Source: Pseudonocardia sp. 73-21
Lineage (GTDB): Bacteria > Actinomycetota > Actinomycetes > Mycobacteriales > Pseudonocardiaceae
Reading direction: 5' to 3'
Length of the DNA: 64,000 bases
NCBI RefSeq assembly: GCF_001899645.1
Contig: NZ_MKVV01000098.1
Location: 46,944 to 110,943 of the forward strand
The number at the start of each line of letters is the position of its first letter. Position 1 is the first letter of the stretch. The translations under genes were made by a program, and so were the position numbers. The notes beneath the pieces were generated by a model. It saw nothing but the letters and a program-made list of their open reading frames with translations, was not told where the DNA came from and searched no databases. Shown piece by piece: positions 33,242-47,239 of the stretch.

Positions 33242-34321
33242 ATGACTGCCGAACGCCGAGCCGCACTGCGGGCCCTGCTGGACGGCGTCGACGCCCTGCT
33301 CGTCACCGATCTGGTCAACGTCCGCTACCTCACCGGTTTCACGGGATCCAACGCCGCCCTGCTCGTGCACGCCGACGGCGACGCGGCCAGCCGCTTCTGC
33401 ACCGACGGCCGCTACACCACGCAGGCTGCCCGCGAGGTGCCCGACCTCGATACCGTCGTCGACCGCGGTTCGGCCCTGGCCCTCGCGCGGCAGGCCCACG
33501 GGTGGGGCGTGCGCACACTGGGCTTCGAGTCCGGGCACGTCACGGTCGACGGGCACACGGCGCTCGACGAGGCGGCCGAGGGCGTCGCGCTGGCCCGGGC
33601 CCCGGGGCTGGTGGAGCAGCTGCGTCAGGTCAAGGACGCCACCGAACTCGCGACGCTGCGCACCGCCTGCGCCGTCGCCGACGCCGCGCTCGCCGACCTG
33701 GTCGCCGCCGGTGGCCTGGCCCCGGGCCGCACCGAGCGGGAGGTGGCCCTGGACCTGGAGAACCGGATGCGCGGCCACGGCGCCGAGGGCGTGTCGTTCG
33801 AGACGATCCTCGCGGCCGGCCGGCACTCGGCGATCCCGCACCACAGCCCCACCGACGCCGAGCTGCGCCGGGGTGATCTCGTGAAGCTCGACTTCGGGGC
33901 GCTGGTCGGCGGCTACCACTCCGACATGACCCGCACCGTCGTCCTCGGTCCCGCCGCCGGCTGGCAGCGTGAGCTGTACGCGCTGGTCGCGTCGGCGCAG
34001 CAGGCGGGGTGTGAGGCGCTCTCCCCCGGGGCCGACGTCGTCGCGGTCGACGCCGCGTCGCGCGGCGTCGTCGAGGACGCCGGCCACGGCGACGAGTTCC
34101 CGCACGGCCTCGGGCACGGCGTCGGCCTGCAGATCCACGAGGCGCCCTGGCTGGGCAGGAACAGCTCCGGCACGCTGGCCGCCGGGACGGCCGTCACCGT
34201 CGAACCGGGCGTGTACCTGGAGGGCCGGGGCGGCGTCCGGATCGAGGACACGCTCGTCGTCCGGGACGGCGCACCCGAGCTCCTGACGCTGACCACCAAG
34301 GAGCTGCTCGAGATCGGGTAG
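33242..34321 (+). CDS. pepQ: M24 Xaa-Pro aminopeptidase
   Basis: [55 protein letters not shown]. Confidence 0.93.
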   Translation: MTAERRAALRALLDGVDALLVTDLVNVRYLTGFTGSNAALLVHADGDAASRFCTDGRYTTQAAREVPDLDTVVDRGSALALARQAHGWGVRTLGFESGHVTVDGHTALDEAAEGVALARAPGLVEQLRQVKDATELATLRTACAVADAALADLVAAGGLAPGRTEREVALDLENRMRGHGAEGVSFETILAAGRHSAIPHHSPTDAELRRGDLVKLDFGALVGGYHSDMTRTVVLGPAAGWQRELYALVASAQQAGCEALSPGADVVAVDAASRGVVEDAGHGDEFPHGLGHGVGLQIHEAPWLGRNSSGTLAAGTAVTVEPGVYLEGRGGVRIEDTLVVRDGAPELLTLTTKELLEIG

Positions 34322-34425
34322 CCCGGAGGCGGTACCCTGGGCCATGGACGACGGCGCCGATCGGCGCTGCACACCCGGCGCGTGACCACCTCCGCGCCCA
34401 GCACAGACGCAGGAGATGTACGCAC

Positions 34426-34989
34426 GTGGCCACCACGAACGACCTGAAGAACGGCTTGGTGCTCAACCTCGACGGCCAGCTGTGGACGGTCACCGCCTTC
34501 CAGCACGTCAAGCCCGGCAAGGGCGGCGCCTTCGTGCGCACCACGCTGAAGAACGTGATGACGGGCAAGGTCGTCGACAAGACGTTCAACGCCGGCACCA
34601 AGGTCGAGACCGCCACCGTCGACCGTCGCGACATGACCTTCCTCTACCGCGACGGCGCCGACTTCGTGTTCATGGACGGCGACACGTTCGACCAGATCCC
34701 GATCCCGGAGGTCACGGTCGGCACGAACGCCGGCTACCTGCTGGAGAACCAGTCGGCGATGGTCGCGCTGCACGAGAGCGTGCCGCTCTACATCGAGCTG
34801 CCCACCTCGGTGGAGCTGCTGATCAGCCACACCGACCCGGGCCTGCAGGGCGACCGCTCCACCGGCGGCACCAAGCCCGCCACCCTGGAGACGGGTGCGG
34901 AGATCCAGGTGCCGCTGTTCGTCACCACCGGCGAGAAGGTCAAGGTGGACACCCGCGACGGGCGCTACCTCGGCCGCGTCTCCGCCTGA
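34426..34989 (+). CDS. efp: Elongation factor P
   Basis: [57 protein letters not shown] end. Confidence 0.98.
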   Translation: MATTNDLKNGLVLNLDGQLWTVTAFQHVKPGKGGAFVRTTLKNVMTGKVVDKTFNAGTKVETATVDRRDMTFLYRDGADFVFMDGDTFDQIPIPEVTVGTNAGYLLENQSAMVALHESVPLYIELPTSVELLISHTDPGLQGDRSTGGTKPATLETGAEIQVPLFVTTGEKVKVDTRDGRYLGRVSA

Positions 34990-35002
34990 TGGGGTTCTGG
35001 GC

Positions 35003-35425
35003 ATGATCAGGGCCCGCACCAGGGCGCGGAAACGTGCCCTGGACATCCTCTTCGAGTCCGAGGCGCGGGGTGACGACCCGCTGGAGGTCCTCACCCAGCG
35101 CGTCGAGACCGACGACGCCCCGCCGGTGTCGGACTACGCCGCCATGCTGGTGAAGGGCGTCGTCGAGCACCGCGGGCGCATCGACCAGCTGCTCGCCGAG
35201 CACGCCGAGGGCTGGTCGGTGGCCCGCATGCCGGCCGTCGACCGCACGCTGCTGCGCATCGGCGTGTTCGAGCTGCTGTGGGTCGACGAGATCGACGACC
35301 CCGTGGCCATCACCGAGGCCGTCGAGCTCGCGCGCACGCTGTCCACCGACGACAGCCCCCGCTTCCTCAACGGCGTGCTCGGCCGCATCTCCGACATCGC
35401 CGAGCACCTGCGCGCTACGCGCTGA
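35003..35425 (+). CDS. nusB: Transcription antitermination factor NusB
   Basis: RTRARKRALDILFESEARG, RMPAVDRTLLRIGVFELLW, VAITEAVELARTLSTDDSPRFLNGVLGRI. Confidence 0.96.
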   Translation: MIRARTRARKRALDILFESEARGDDPLEVLTQRVETDDAPPVSDYAAMLVKGVVEHRGRIDQLLAEHAEGWSVARMPAVDRTLLRIGVFELLWVDEIDDPVAITEAVELARTLSTDDSPRFLNGVLGRISDIAEHLRATR

Positions 35426-36029
35426 GCAGCGTCACGGCGAGCTGCGTGAGCAGCTCGACCGTGCGCTCCGGGGACACGCCGCCGTGGCGGCGCAGCTCCA
35501 CGAACGACTGCACGCTGGTGATCATGTGCAGGGTCGCCACCGCCTCGTCGGCGTCGAGCCCGTCGCGCAGCGCGCCCGCTCCGACGAGGCGGGCCACCAG
35601 CCCCTCGACCGACCGCCGCTGGTCCGCCCGCTGCTCGTCGATGATCCGGATCGCGCCGGGTTCCAGCTCCACCACGGCCTTCGCCGTGAGCAGGATGTGA
35701 CCCTGCCGCTCCCACAGGGCCGCCGCCGCGGCCACCACGGCGGGTAGGGCGGCGCGCGGGTCGTCGACCAGGAACGCCTCCCGGACGGCCCGGATCTCCG
35801 GCCCGCCCGAGCAGCGGACGCTCAGCGCCTCCAGCACGCCCAGCTTGGATCCGAACCGGCCGAACACGGTGGCGCGGGCCACCCCGGCGTGCTCGGCGAG
35901 CTCGGCCACCGTCGCCTGGTGGAACGTGCCGGCGTCGATCAGCTTCTCGGCCGCGGCCAGCACGCGGCTCTCGGTGGCCGAGGGAGAGGTGTCGTCGGGG
36001 CGGGGGCGCAGGTACGGGCGGACGGCCAC
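35415..36029 (-). CDS. TetR-family transcriptional regulator
   Basis: ESRVLAAAEKLIDAGTFHQATVAELAEHAGVARATVFGRFGSKLGVLEAL; 3' end overlaps nusB convergently. Confidence 0.88.
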   Translation of the reverse strand: MAVRPYLRPRPDDTSPSATESRVLAAAEKLIDAGTFHQATVAELAEHAGVARATVFGRFGSKLGVLEALSVRCSGGPEIRAVREAFLVDDPRAALPAVVAAAAALWERQGHILLTAKAVVELEPGAIRIIDEQRADQRRSVEGLVARLVGAGALRDGLDADEAVATLHMITSVQSFVELRRHGGVSPERTVELLTQLAVTLLSA

Positions 36030-36061
36030 GGACCCAGCGTAGACGACTGTTCCGATCACGG

Positions 36062-36082
36062 GTCCAGATTGCTAGTCTGGAC
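36062..36082. promoter_or_regulatory. Candidate TetR operator GTCCAGA-N7-TCTGGAC
   Basis: 7-bp perfect inverted repeat in 55-bp divergent intergenic region, 2 bp before the ATG at 36085. Confidence 0.75.
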
Positions 36083-36084
36083 TC

Positions 36085-37236
36085 ATGGTCCAAGCTCTCA
36101 GTCTCACGCGTCCCGCTCGCCCGCACGCGGCCCGCGACCTGCCCGGGATCGTCCGCGGCGCCGTCGAGGCGGGCCGCGACGAGGCCGACGTGCTGCGCCG
36201 GCTCCCGGCGAGCCTGCTGGAGGCCCTGCGCGCCGCCGGCGCGTTCCGCCTCTCGACGCCGCGCGAACTCGGCGGGTTCGAGGCGAGCCTGAGCGAGTCG
36301 CTGGAGGTCCTCGAGTGCCTGGCCCGGCTGGACGGGCCGGTCGCGTGGAACGTCTGGAACGGCAACCTCGGCTTCTCCGCGGCCCTGCTGCCCGCGGCGG
36401 GGGTGGACCGGATCTGGGGTGACGGGGCCGATCCCGTGATCGCGAACTCGGCCCGGCCGACGGGGGTCGGGGTGGAGGTCGACGGCGGGTTCGCGCTGTC
36501 GGGTCGGTGGGACATGGTCAGTGCCGCGGACTCGGCCGACTGGATCGCCCTGTTCGGCACCGTCTCCCCGGGCGACCGGCCCGACGTGCGGGTCTTCTAC
36601 ACCCGGCGCGCGGACATCACCGTGCTCGACACCTGGGACGTCACCGGGATGCGTGGCACGGGCAGTGGCAGCGTGGTCGCCGACGGGGTCCTCGTGCCGG
36701 GCGATCTCGTGGTCAGCCCGTTCGGACCGGCGCGGATCGACCGCCCGCTCTACCGGATACCGGCGTTCACCCTCGCCTCCACGGGCTGCGCGGCCGTCGT
36801 CCTCGGGATCGCCGCCGCGGCCGTCGAGGAGATCGTCGCGCTCGCACCGGGCAAGGGCACCGACAACGGGATGCTGGCCGGGCGCGGTTACGCGCAGTCG
36901 GCGGTCAGTGGCACCGACGCCGCGCTGCGGGCGGCCCGGCTCCTGCTGCTGGCGGCGGCGGCCGACGTCGACGAAGCGGCGGTCGCGGGTGCGGTTCCGC
37001 TCGCGCTCCGGGGTGCCCTGCGCGGCGCGATGTGCCACGCGGCGTCCACCGCCCGGGACGCCCTCACCGCGATGTACGCCCTGGGCAGCTCGGTGTCGCT
37101 CTACCGTGGCGGTCGACTGGAGCGGCTGTTCCGCGACGGGTTCGCGGCCGCCCAGCACGGCCTGCTGGCCGCCGGCCACCAGGAGACGGCGGGCCGGATC
37201 CGGCTGGGCCTCGATGCCGGCACCCCGATCTTCTGA
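36085..37236 (+). CDS. Acyl-CoA dehydrogenase/flavin monooxygenase-like protein
   Basis: LPASLLEALRAAGAFRLSTPRELGG, TWDVTGMRGTGSGSVVADGVLVP. Confidence 0.88.
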   Translation: MVQALSLTRPARPHAARDLPGIVRGAVEAGRDEADVLRRLPASLLEALRAAGAFRLSTPRELGGFEASLSESLEVLECLARLDGPVAWNVWNGNLGFSAALLPAAGVDRIWGDGADPVIANSARPTGVGVEVDGGFALSGRWDMVSAADSADWIALFGTVSPGDRPDVRVFYTRRADITVLDTWDVTGMRGTGSGSVVADGVLVPGDLVVSPFGPARIDRPLYRIPAFTLASTGCAAVVLGIAAAAVEEIVALAPGKGTDNGMLAGRGYAQSAVSGTDAALRAARLLLLAAAADVDEAAVAGAVPLALRGALRGAMCHAASTARDALTAMYALGSSVSLYRGGRLERLFRDGFAAAQHGLLAAGHQETAGRIRLGLDAGTPIF

Positions 37237-37363
37237 GGTGAGGGCAGAACCACATCGAATCGATTCGACGCGTGGTCGGCCACCGGCGTAGCGTTCGGGA
37301 CCGGCCTGCTGCGACGACGAGTGCGGCCACCCCTGTCCACATTCGCCACGCAGGAGCACCGCC

Positions 37364-38539
37364 ATGCCCGTCGCGATCATCGCGATGGCGCTGGGCACGT
37401 TCGCCATCGGCCTCACCGAGTTCGCCGTCATGGGTCTGCTGCCCCGCATCGCCACCGACCTGTCCGTCTCCGTCGCCGGGGCCGGCAACCTCGTCACGGC
37501 CTACGCGATCGGCGTGGTGGTCGGCGCGCCGCTGCTCACCGCGGCCGCGTTCCGGTTGCGCAGGCGCACCGCGCTGCTGCTGTTCATGGGCCTTTTCGTC
37601 GCCGGCAACGCCCTCGCGGCGGTCGCTCCGAGCTTCGGCGTCCTGCTCGTCGCCCGGTTCCTCTCCGGTCTCCCGCACGGCGCGTTCTTCGGCGTGGGAG
37701 CGCTCGTCGCCGCGTCCCTGGTCGCGGAGCGTCGTCGGGCGTCGGCCGTCGCGACGATGCTGCTCGGGCTGACCCTGGCCAACCTCGTCGGCGTGCCGCT
37801 CACCACCGCGCTCGGGTCCACGGCGGGCTGGCGGCTGGCGTTCGTGATCATCACCGGTATCGCGCTGCTGTGCATCGGCGGGATGCTCGCAACCGTCCCC
37901 CGCGAGGCCATCCCCGCGGTCCGCCCGCGGCTGGCGGGGGAGTTCGCCGCGTTCCGCAAGCCCGCGGTCCTGCTGGCGCTCGCCGCGGTGGTCGTGGGCT
38001 GCGGCGGGCTGTTCTCCTTCTACACGTTCATCGCGCCGATGCTCACCGAGCGGACGGGTCTCGGCCCGGGGGCCGTGCCGGTGCTGCTGGCCGTGTTCGG
38101 CCTCGGCATGACCGTCGGGTCGGTGCTCGGAGGCCGGTTGTCGGACCGCTTCGACCCCCGCCACGTCGTCGTCGCCCTCCTCGCGGGCCAGGCAGTGCTC
38201 CTGCTGCTGGCCGTGCCCGCGATGGCCTCGCCCGTGCTCGCGCCCGCGGTGGTCTTCGGCGTCGGGGTGCTGGGCCTGGGCCTCGTCCCCGCCGTGCAGA
38301 CCATGGTGATGGACGCGGCCGGCGACGCACCCTCGCTGGCCTCGGCGGCCATCCAGTCGGCCTTCAACCTCTCCAACGCGGTCGGCGCCTCCCTGGGCGG
38401 CCTGGTGCTCGCGGCCGGCCTGGGCCTCGCCGCGCCGCCGGCGGCCGGCGCCCTGCTGGCGGCGCTGGGCATCGTCCCGGCATGGGCGGCGGTGGCCCTG
38501 GCGCGCCGGCGGAGCCGCCGAGTGCCGGTCCCGGCCTGA
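37364..38539 (+). CDS. MFS transporter (AraJ/DHA1-like)
   Basis: LGTFAIGLTEFAVMGLLPRIATDLSVSVAGAGNLVTAYAIGVVVGAPLLT; 12 hydrophobic segments. Confidence 0.93.
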   Translation: MPVAIIAMALGTFAIGLTEFAVMGLLPRIATDLSVSVAGAGNLVTAYAIGVVVGAPLLTAAAFRLRRRTALLLFMGLFVAGNALAAVAPSFGVLLVARFLSGLPHGAFFGVGALVAASLVAERRRASAVATMLLGLTLANLVGVPLTTALGSTAGWRLAFVIITGIALLCIGGMLATVPREAIPAVRPRLAGEFAAFRKPAVLLALAAVVVGCGGLFSFYTFIAPMLTERTGLGPGAVPVLLAVFGLGMTVGSVLGGRLSDRFDPRHVVVALLAGQAVLLLLAVPAMASPVLAPAVVFGVGVLGLGLVPAVQTMVMDAAGDAPSLASAAIQSAFNLSNAVGASLGGLVLAAGLGLAAPPAAGALLAALGIVPAWAAVALARRRSRRVPVPA

Positions 38540-38575
38540 CGCGCGAGTCGGCGGTTCCGGGAGGTGCGGTCGGCA

Positions 38576-38639
38576 GGATCGGCCGTGGGTGGCACAACCG
38601 GCCAGATGTGGCCGGCAACGCGCCGACCGCTGATCATGG
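38576..38639. repeat. Palindromic intergenic element related to 30552-30619
   Basis: GGCCGGCAACGCGCCGACCGCTGATCATGG right half; imperfectly complementary left half GGATCGGCCGTGGGTGG... Confidence 0.5.
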
Positions 38640-38728
38640 GAAGGGCCCCCGCCGGGACGCCCGCGCTCCCTGCGAGGTGCCGGTCGCGCCGTCACCCGCC
38701 CGCGCGTTGTCCACACGAGACGTCCACA

Positions 38729-38771
38729 GACGACAGAGCCGCACCGGGGCAGCCGGTGCGGCTCTGTCGTC
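38729..38771. terminator. Bidirectional terminator-type hairpin, 19-bp perfect stem, 5-nt loop
   Basis: GACGACAGAGCCGCACCGG..-type arms (GACGACAGAG... / ...CTCTGTCGTC) between convergent MFS and bldD genes. Confidence 0.85.
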
Positions 38772-38815
38772 GCTCGCGGGCCTGGCACCCTTCCCCAGGT
38801 GCCCGCCCGGTGGTC

Positions 38816-39298
38816 CTACGAGACGGGGCGCGCCTCGGGAGGCAGGACGCCCCAGTCGATGAGCTGGTCGGTGAGCTCGCCGGGCGTCATGTCGTAGATG
38901 ATCGACAGCGACCGGAGGTCCTCGGCACGGATCGAGAGGACCTTGCCGTTGTAGTCACCGCGCTGGCTCTGGATCGCGGCGGCGTAACGGGCGAGCGGGC
39001 CGACCTTGTCGGCCGGGAGCTGCTGCAGCCGCTCCAGGTTGATGACGATCTTCGTGGCCGGCTCGGAGCCGGACGGCACGCGCCCCTCGGGGAGTAGTTC
39101 GGCCACGGGAACGCCGTAGAAGTCGGCCAGCTCGGCCAGCTTCTGCACCGTGACGGCCCGGTCGCCGCGCTCGTACGAGCCGACGACGACGGCCTTCCAG
39201 CGACCGCCCGACTTCTGTTCCACTCCGTGCAGCGACAAGCCCTGCTGTTGCCGGATGGCGCGCAGCTTGCCGCCGAGCGCCTTGGCGTAGTCGCCCAT
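38816..39298 (-). CDS. bldD: Developmental regulator BldD
   Basis: MGDYAKALGGKLRAIRQQQGLSLHGVEQKSGGRWKAVVVGSYERGDRAVTVQKLAELADFYGVPVAELLP and conserved C-terminal domain. Confidence 0.95.
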   Translation of the reverse strand: MGDYAKALGGKLRAIRQQQGLSLHGVEQKSGGRWKAVVVGSYERGDRAVTVQKLAELADFYGVPVAELLPEGRVPSGSEPATKIVINLERLQQLPADKVGPLARYAAAIQSQRGDYNGKVLSIRAEDLRSLSIIYDMTPGELTDQLIDWGVLPPEARPVS

Positions 39299-39788
39299 CT
39301 GGCGACCTCCTCACTTGCTGGTCCGTCGGTCCTGCCGCGGGGGTGGGGCCGACCTGGTGATGACGTGTAAAGCGCCGTGCCGTCTGATGCGCAGGGAGCC
39401 GAAGCGCAGCGGTGCGGCCCTCGCCCGCGGTGGTGCTGCCCCCCGCTTCCGCGGCCACCCTGCGAGCAAGAGTTCAATACGGAGAGTAATCATGCGCTTG
39501 CGCCGTCGATCGGTCAAGCCGGTCACCCCCTGACGGGGTTTCCGGACCCAGAGATCACTCGAACGGCTGATCGACACGCCCCGGCCTGGCCTTACGACCG
39601 TAGTATTCGTGGCAACTCTCCGTCAGATGGTGACAGCTGCGTGGCTGGTGGGGTTCGAGTGGGTGTCCTGGTGGCTCACGCGGGGTTGTGACGCTGGCGA
39701 TGTCGGGGCGTCCGGGGACGGGTCATCGTCGGGTGCACTGGTACGGTCGGCCACGGCTGGGGTCCGAGTGAGGACCGTTCCTTTAAGG

Positions 39789-39806
39789 CCCGTCCGGTGA
39801 GGCGGG
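39789..39806 (+). promoter_or_regulatory. Candidate PyrR-binding hairpin CCCGUCCGGUGAGGCGGG overlapping pyrR RBS region
   Basis: CCCG-U-CC-GGUGA-GG-CGGG fits the known PyrR binding-loop pattern UCCNGNGAGG; about 14 nt before the pyrR GTG. Confidence 0.75.
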
Positions 39807-39819
39807 GAAGGAGAGACTC

Positions 39820-40392
39820 GTGGCGGACGACCGCCGCGGGGACCAGGCAGGCGCCGATGCTCCCGGCCGGGAGCTGCTCAGCGCCGCCGACGTCACCCGC
39901 ACCATCGCGCGCATCGCGCACCAGATCATCGAGAAGACCGCGGGCACCGACAACGTCGTGCTCATCGGCATCCCCACGCGCGGTGCCGTGCTGGCCCGAC
40001 GGCTGGCCGCGGCGATCGAGGAGTTCGAGGGCAGCGCACCCGCCGTCGGGTTCGTCGACCCCACGCTCTACCGCGACGACCTGCGCCGCCGTCCCGCCCG
40101 CGCGCTGGAGGACACCCAGGTGCCCGAGGGCGGCCTCGACGACACGCTCGTCGTCCTGGTCGACGACGTGCTGATGTCCGGGCGCACCGTGCGGGCGGCG
40201 CTGGATGCCCTGAGCGACCACGGCCGCCCGCGCGCCGTGCAGCTCGCCGTGCTGGTCGACCGCGGCCACCGCGAGCTGCCGATCCGGGCCGACTACGTCG
40301 GCAAGAACGTGCCCACCGCCCGCGACGAGCAGATCCTCGTCCTGCTCGACGAGACCGACGGCGCCGACGCCGTCCGATTGGGACGCACGTGA
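39820..40392 (+). CDS. pyrR: Bifunctional pyr operon regulator / uracil phosphoribosyltransferase
   Basis: [52 protein letters not shown]. Confidence 0.97.
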   Translation: MADDRRGDQAGADAPGRELLSAADVTRTIARIAHQIIEKTAGTDNVVLIGIPTRGAVLARRLAAAIEEFEGSAPAVGFVDPTLYRDDLRRRPARALEDTQVPEGGLDDTLVVLVDDVLMSGRTVRAALDALSDHGRPRAVQLAVLVDRGHRELPIRADYVGKNVPTARDEQILVLLDETDGADAVRLGRT

Positions 40393-41333
40393 AGCACCTG
40401 CTCTCGGTGACCGACCTCGACGCCGCCGCGGCCACCGCCCTGCTCGACACCTCCGACCGGCTCAAGCAGGCCCTGCTCGGCCGTGAGGTCCGCAAGCTCC
40501 CCACCCTGCGTGGTCGCACCGTCATCACGATGTTCTACGAGAACTCCACCCGCACCCGCGTCTCGTTCGAGATCGCCGGCAAGTGGATGAGCGCCGACAC
40601 CGTCAACGTCAGCGCGTCCGGCTCGTCGGTGGCGAAGGGCGAGTCCCTGCGTGACACCTCGCTGACGCTCTCCGCGATGGGCGCCGACTGCGTGATCGTC
40701 CGGCACCCCGCGTCGGGCTCGGCGCACCGGCTGGCCGCCTGGGCCGACCGCGACGCCGACACCACCGGCACGCACACCTCGATCGTCAACGCCGGCGACG
40801 GCACCCACGAGCACCCCACCCAGGCCCTGCTCGACGCGGCCACCCTGCGCGACCGTCTCGGCGGCATCGCCGGGCGCCGCATCGGGATCGTGGGCGACAT
40901 CCTGCACAGCCGCGTCGCCCGCTCCAACGTCTTCCTGCTCGCGACGCTCGGTGCGGAGGTGGTGGTGATCGCCCCGCCCACCCTGCTGCCCGTCGGCATC
41001 GCGGAGTGGCCCTGCCGGGTCAGCCCCGAGCTGGACGCCGAGCTGCCCGCCCTGGACGCGGTGATGATGCTGCGCGTGCAGGCCGAGCGGATGCACGGCT
41101 CGTTCTTCCCGTCCTCGCGCGAGTACGCGGTGCGCTACGGCCTCTCGTCCGACCGCGCCGCGCTGCTGCCCGACCGCGCCGTCGTGCTGCACCCGGGGCC
41201 GATGGTGCGCGGCATGGAGATCGCGCCCGCGGTGGCCGACGGCCCGCGCTCGGCGGTGCTGGCCCAGGTCCGCAACGGCGTCCACGTGCGCATGGCGGTC
41301 CTATACCACCTCCTCGCCGGAGCCCCGGAGTGA
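40389..41333 (+). CDS. pyrB: Aspartate carbamoyltransferase catalytic subunit
   Basis: [46 protein letters not shown]. Confidence 0.98.
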   Translation: MKHLLSVTDLDAAAATALLDTSDRLKQALLGREVRKLPTLRGRTVITMFYENSTRTRVSFEIAGKWMSADTVNVSASGSSVAKGESLRDTSLTLSAMGADCVIVRHPASGSAHRLAAWADRDADTTGTHTSIVNAGDGTHEHPTQALLDAATLRDRLGGIAGRRIGIVGDILHSRVARSNVFLLATLGAEVVVIAPPTLLPVGIAEWPCRVSPELDAELPALDAVMMLRVQAERMHGSFFPSSREYAVRYGLSSDRAALLPDRAVVLHPGPMVRGMEIAPAVADGPRSAVLAQVRNGVHVRMAVLYHLLAGAPE

Positions 41334-41359
41334 GCGCTGCAACCACGAACGGAGCTCCC

Positions 41360-42685
41360 GTGCACGACCTGCTGATCACCTCCGCCCGGCCCTACGGCGT
41401 CGGGGACGCCGTGGACCTGCTGATCCGGGACGGCGTCGTCGTCGAGATGGGCCCCGGTCTCGTCGCGCCGGACGGCATCCCGACCCTCGACGCCGACGGC
41501 CTCGTGCTCCTGCCCGGCCTCGTCGACCTGCACACCCACCTGCGCGAGCCCGGCGGGGAGGAGTCGGAGACCATCGCCACCGGCTGCGCCGCCGCCGCGC
41601 TGGGCGGCTACACCGCGGTGTTCGCGATGCCCAACACCGACCCGGTCGCCGACTCCGACGTCGTGGTCGAGCACGTGCGCCGCCGCGGCGAGGAGGTCGG
41701 GCTGGTCGACGTCCACCCCGTCGGCGCGGTCACCGTCGGCCTCGAGGGCGTCAAGATGGCCGAGCTCGGCACGATGGCGATGAGCCGCGCGCAGGTGCGG
41801 ATGTTCTCCGACGACGGCAGGTGCGTGCACGACCCCCTGATCATGCGCCGTGCCCTGGAGTACGCCTCCGCGCTCGACGTCGTGATCGCCCAGCACGCCG
41901 AGGACCACCGCCTCACCGCGGGCGCCCAGGCCCACGAGGGCGTCGTCGCGTCGCGGCTGGGGCTGGCCGGCTGGCCCGCCACCGCCGAGGAGACGATCGT
42001 CGCCCGCGACTGCGCGCTGGCCCGCGAGGCCGGGGCCGCGCTGCACGTCTGTCACGTCTCCAGCGCGCGGACCATCGACGTCCTGCGTGCCGCCAAGGCC
42101 GCGGGCGTGCGGGTCAGCGCCGAGGTCACGCCGCACCATCTGCTGCTCACCGACGCGCGGCTGACCAGCTACGACCCGGTCAACAAGGTCAACCCGCCGC
42201 TGCGCACCGGCCCCGACACGCAGGCCATGCGGCAGGCGCTCGCCGAGGGCGTCATCGACGTCGTCGCCACCGACCACGCGCCGCACGCCAGCCAGTACAA
42301 GGACACCGAGTGGGCCGCGGCCAAGCCGGGCATGCTCGGGCTGCAGACGGCGCTGTCGGTGGTGGTGCTCGCGTGCGTCGAGTCCGGGCTGCTGGACTGG
42401 CGGGGCGTCGCGCGGGTGATGTCGGAGCGGCCCGCGGAGATCGCCGGGCTGCCCGACCACGGTCGTCCCATCGCGGAGGGCGAGCCGGCGAACCTGGTGC
42501 TCGTCGACCCCGACGGGGTCTGGACCGTACGGGGCGAGAACCTCGCCAGCCTGGCGTCCAACACGCCCTACGAGGGCATGCGGCTGCCGGCCACGGTGGT
42601 CGCCACGGTCCTGAGGGGCCGCATCACGGCTCAGGGCGGAGTGGCTGCGCCCTCGGGTGCTGCACAGAACGGAGAGAGAGTGTGA
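41360..42685 (+). CDS. pyrC: Dihydroorotase (alternative GTG start at 41330)
   Basis: [33 protein letters not shown]. Confidence 0.97.
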   Translation: MHDLLITSARPYGVGDAVDLLIRDGVVVEMGPGLVAPDGIPTLDADGLVLLPGLVDLHTHLREPGGEESETIATGCAAAALGGYTAVFAMPNTDPVADSDVVVEHVRRRGEEVGLVDVHPVGAVTVGLEGVKMAELGTMAMSRAQVRMFSDDGRCVHDPLIMRRALEYASALDVVIAQHAEDHRLTAGAQAHEGVVASRLGLAGWPATAEETIVARDCALAREAGAALHVCHVSSARTIDVLRAAKAAGVRVSAEVTPHHLLLTDARLTSYDPVNKVNPPLRTGPDTQAMRQALAEGVIDVVATDHAPHASQYKDTEWAAAKPGMLGLQTALSVVVLACVESGLLDWRGVARVMSERPAEIAGLPDHGRPIAEGEPANLVLVDPDGVWTVRGENLASLASNTPYEGMRLPATVVATVLRGRITAQGGVAAPSGAAQNGERV

Positions 42686-43818
42686 CCGCGCTACTCGTCC
42701 TCGAGGACGGCAGGATCTTCCGCGGGGAGGCCTACGGCGCCACCGGGACCGGGCTCGGCGAGGCGGTGTTCACCACCGGCATGACCGGCTACCAGGAGAC
42801 GCTGACCGACCCCTCCTACCACCGCCAGATCGTGGTGCAGACCGCCCCGCAGATCGGCAACACCGGCTGGAACGACGAGGACGACGAGTCCGCGGGGATC
42901 CAGGTCGCCGGGTACGTGGTGCGCGACCCGAGCCGCTCGCCGTCCAACTGGCGCGCCACGGGCTCACTGGGCGACGCCCTCGTGGCGCAGGGGATCGTGG
43001 GGGTGTCCGGTGTGGACACCCGAGCACTGGTGCGGCACCTGCGCGAGCGCGGCGCCATGCGGGCCGGTGTGTTCTCCGGCGACGATCTGGCCGCCGACGC
43101 CGATCTCGTGGAGCGCGTGCGGCAGAGCCCGCCGATGGAGGGCGCCGACCTCTACGGCGCCGTCACCACCCGCGAGCCCTATGTTGTTGCGGCGCAGGGC
43201 ACTGCGCGGTTCCGGGTGGCCGCGCTCGACGTCGGGATCAAGGCCAACACGCCGCGGATGCTGGCGGCACGGGGCATCGAGACCCACGTGCTGCCCGCGT
43301 CCACGACGATCGAGGAGATCGAGGCGCTGAACCCCGACGGGTTCTTCCTCTCCAACGGTCCCGGCGACCCGGCCACCGCGGACGGCCCCGTGGAGCTCAC
43401 CCAGCAGGTCCTGGAGCGGCGGATCCCGCTGTTCGGCATCTGCTTCGGCAACCAGATCCTCGGCCGCGCACTGGGCCGCGACACGTTCAAGCTGCGCTAC
43501 GGCCACCGCGGCATCAACATCCCGGTGATCGAGCACGCCACCGGCCGCGTCGCGATCACGTCGCAGAACCACGGGTTCGCCGTGGCGGGCGAGGCGGGGG
43601 AGCGGTTCGACACCCCGTTCGGCCCGGGCCGGATCACCCACACCTGTCCCAACGACGGCTGCGTCGAGGGACTGGAACTGGTGGACGCGCCCGCGTTCAG
43701 CGTCCAGTACCACCCCGAGGCGGCGGCCGGCCCGCACGACGCGGCGGATCTGTTCGACCGCTTCGCGGAGCTCATGTCGGGCGGCGGCCGCCACCGCCTG
43801 GCCGGAGGCGGCTCGTGA
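42682..43818 (+). CDS. carA: Carbamoyl-phosphate synthase small subunit
   Basis: [47 protein letters not shown]. Confidence 0.98.
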   Translation: MTALLVLEDGRIFRGEAYGATGTGLGEAVFTTGMTGYQETLTDPSYHRQIVVQTAPQIGNTGWNDEDDESAGIQVAGYVVRDPSRSPSNWRATGSLGDALVAQGIVGVSGVDTRALVRHLRERGAMRAGVFSGDDLAADADLVERVRQSPPMEGADLYGAVTTREPYVVAAQGTARFRVAALDVGIKANTPRMLAARGIETHVLPASTTIEEIEALNPDGFFLSNGPGDPATADGPVELTQQVLERRIPLFGICFGNQILGRALGRDTFKLRYGHRGINIPVIEHATGRVAITSQNHGFAVAGEAGERFDTPFGPGRITHTCPNDGCVEGLELVDAPAFSVQYHPEAAAGPHDAADLFDRFAELMSGGGRHRLAGGGS

Positions 43819-43869
43819 ACTCCCGGACCCACCCGACGACCAGCAGCACCGAGACGGAGGAGCGCCAGC

Positions 43870-47157
<3,288 letters not shown>

Positions 47158-47177
47158 CCGAGTGCGGCTCCGCCGCC

Positions 47178-47219
47178 CGTGCGCGGATAACGGTGTTCCC
47201 GCACCGATATCCGCGCACG
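47178..47219. repeat. Stem-loop repeat CGTGCGCGGATA...CGGTG/CACCG...TATCCGCGCACG in carB-pyrF gap
   Basis: 12-bp perfect outer arms plus 5-bp inner stem; right part recurs at 48751-48779. Confidence 0.7.
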
Positions 47220-47239
47220 ACCCCCGGGAGGTTGCGGTG

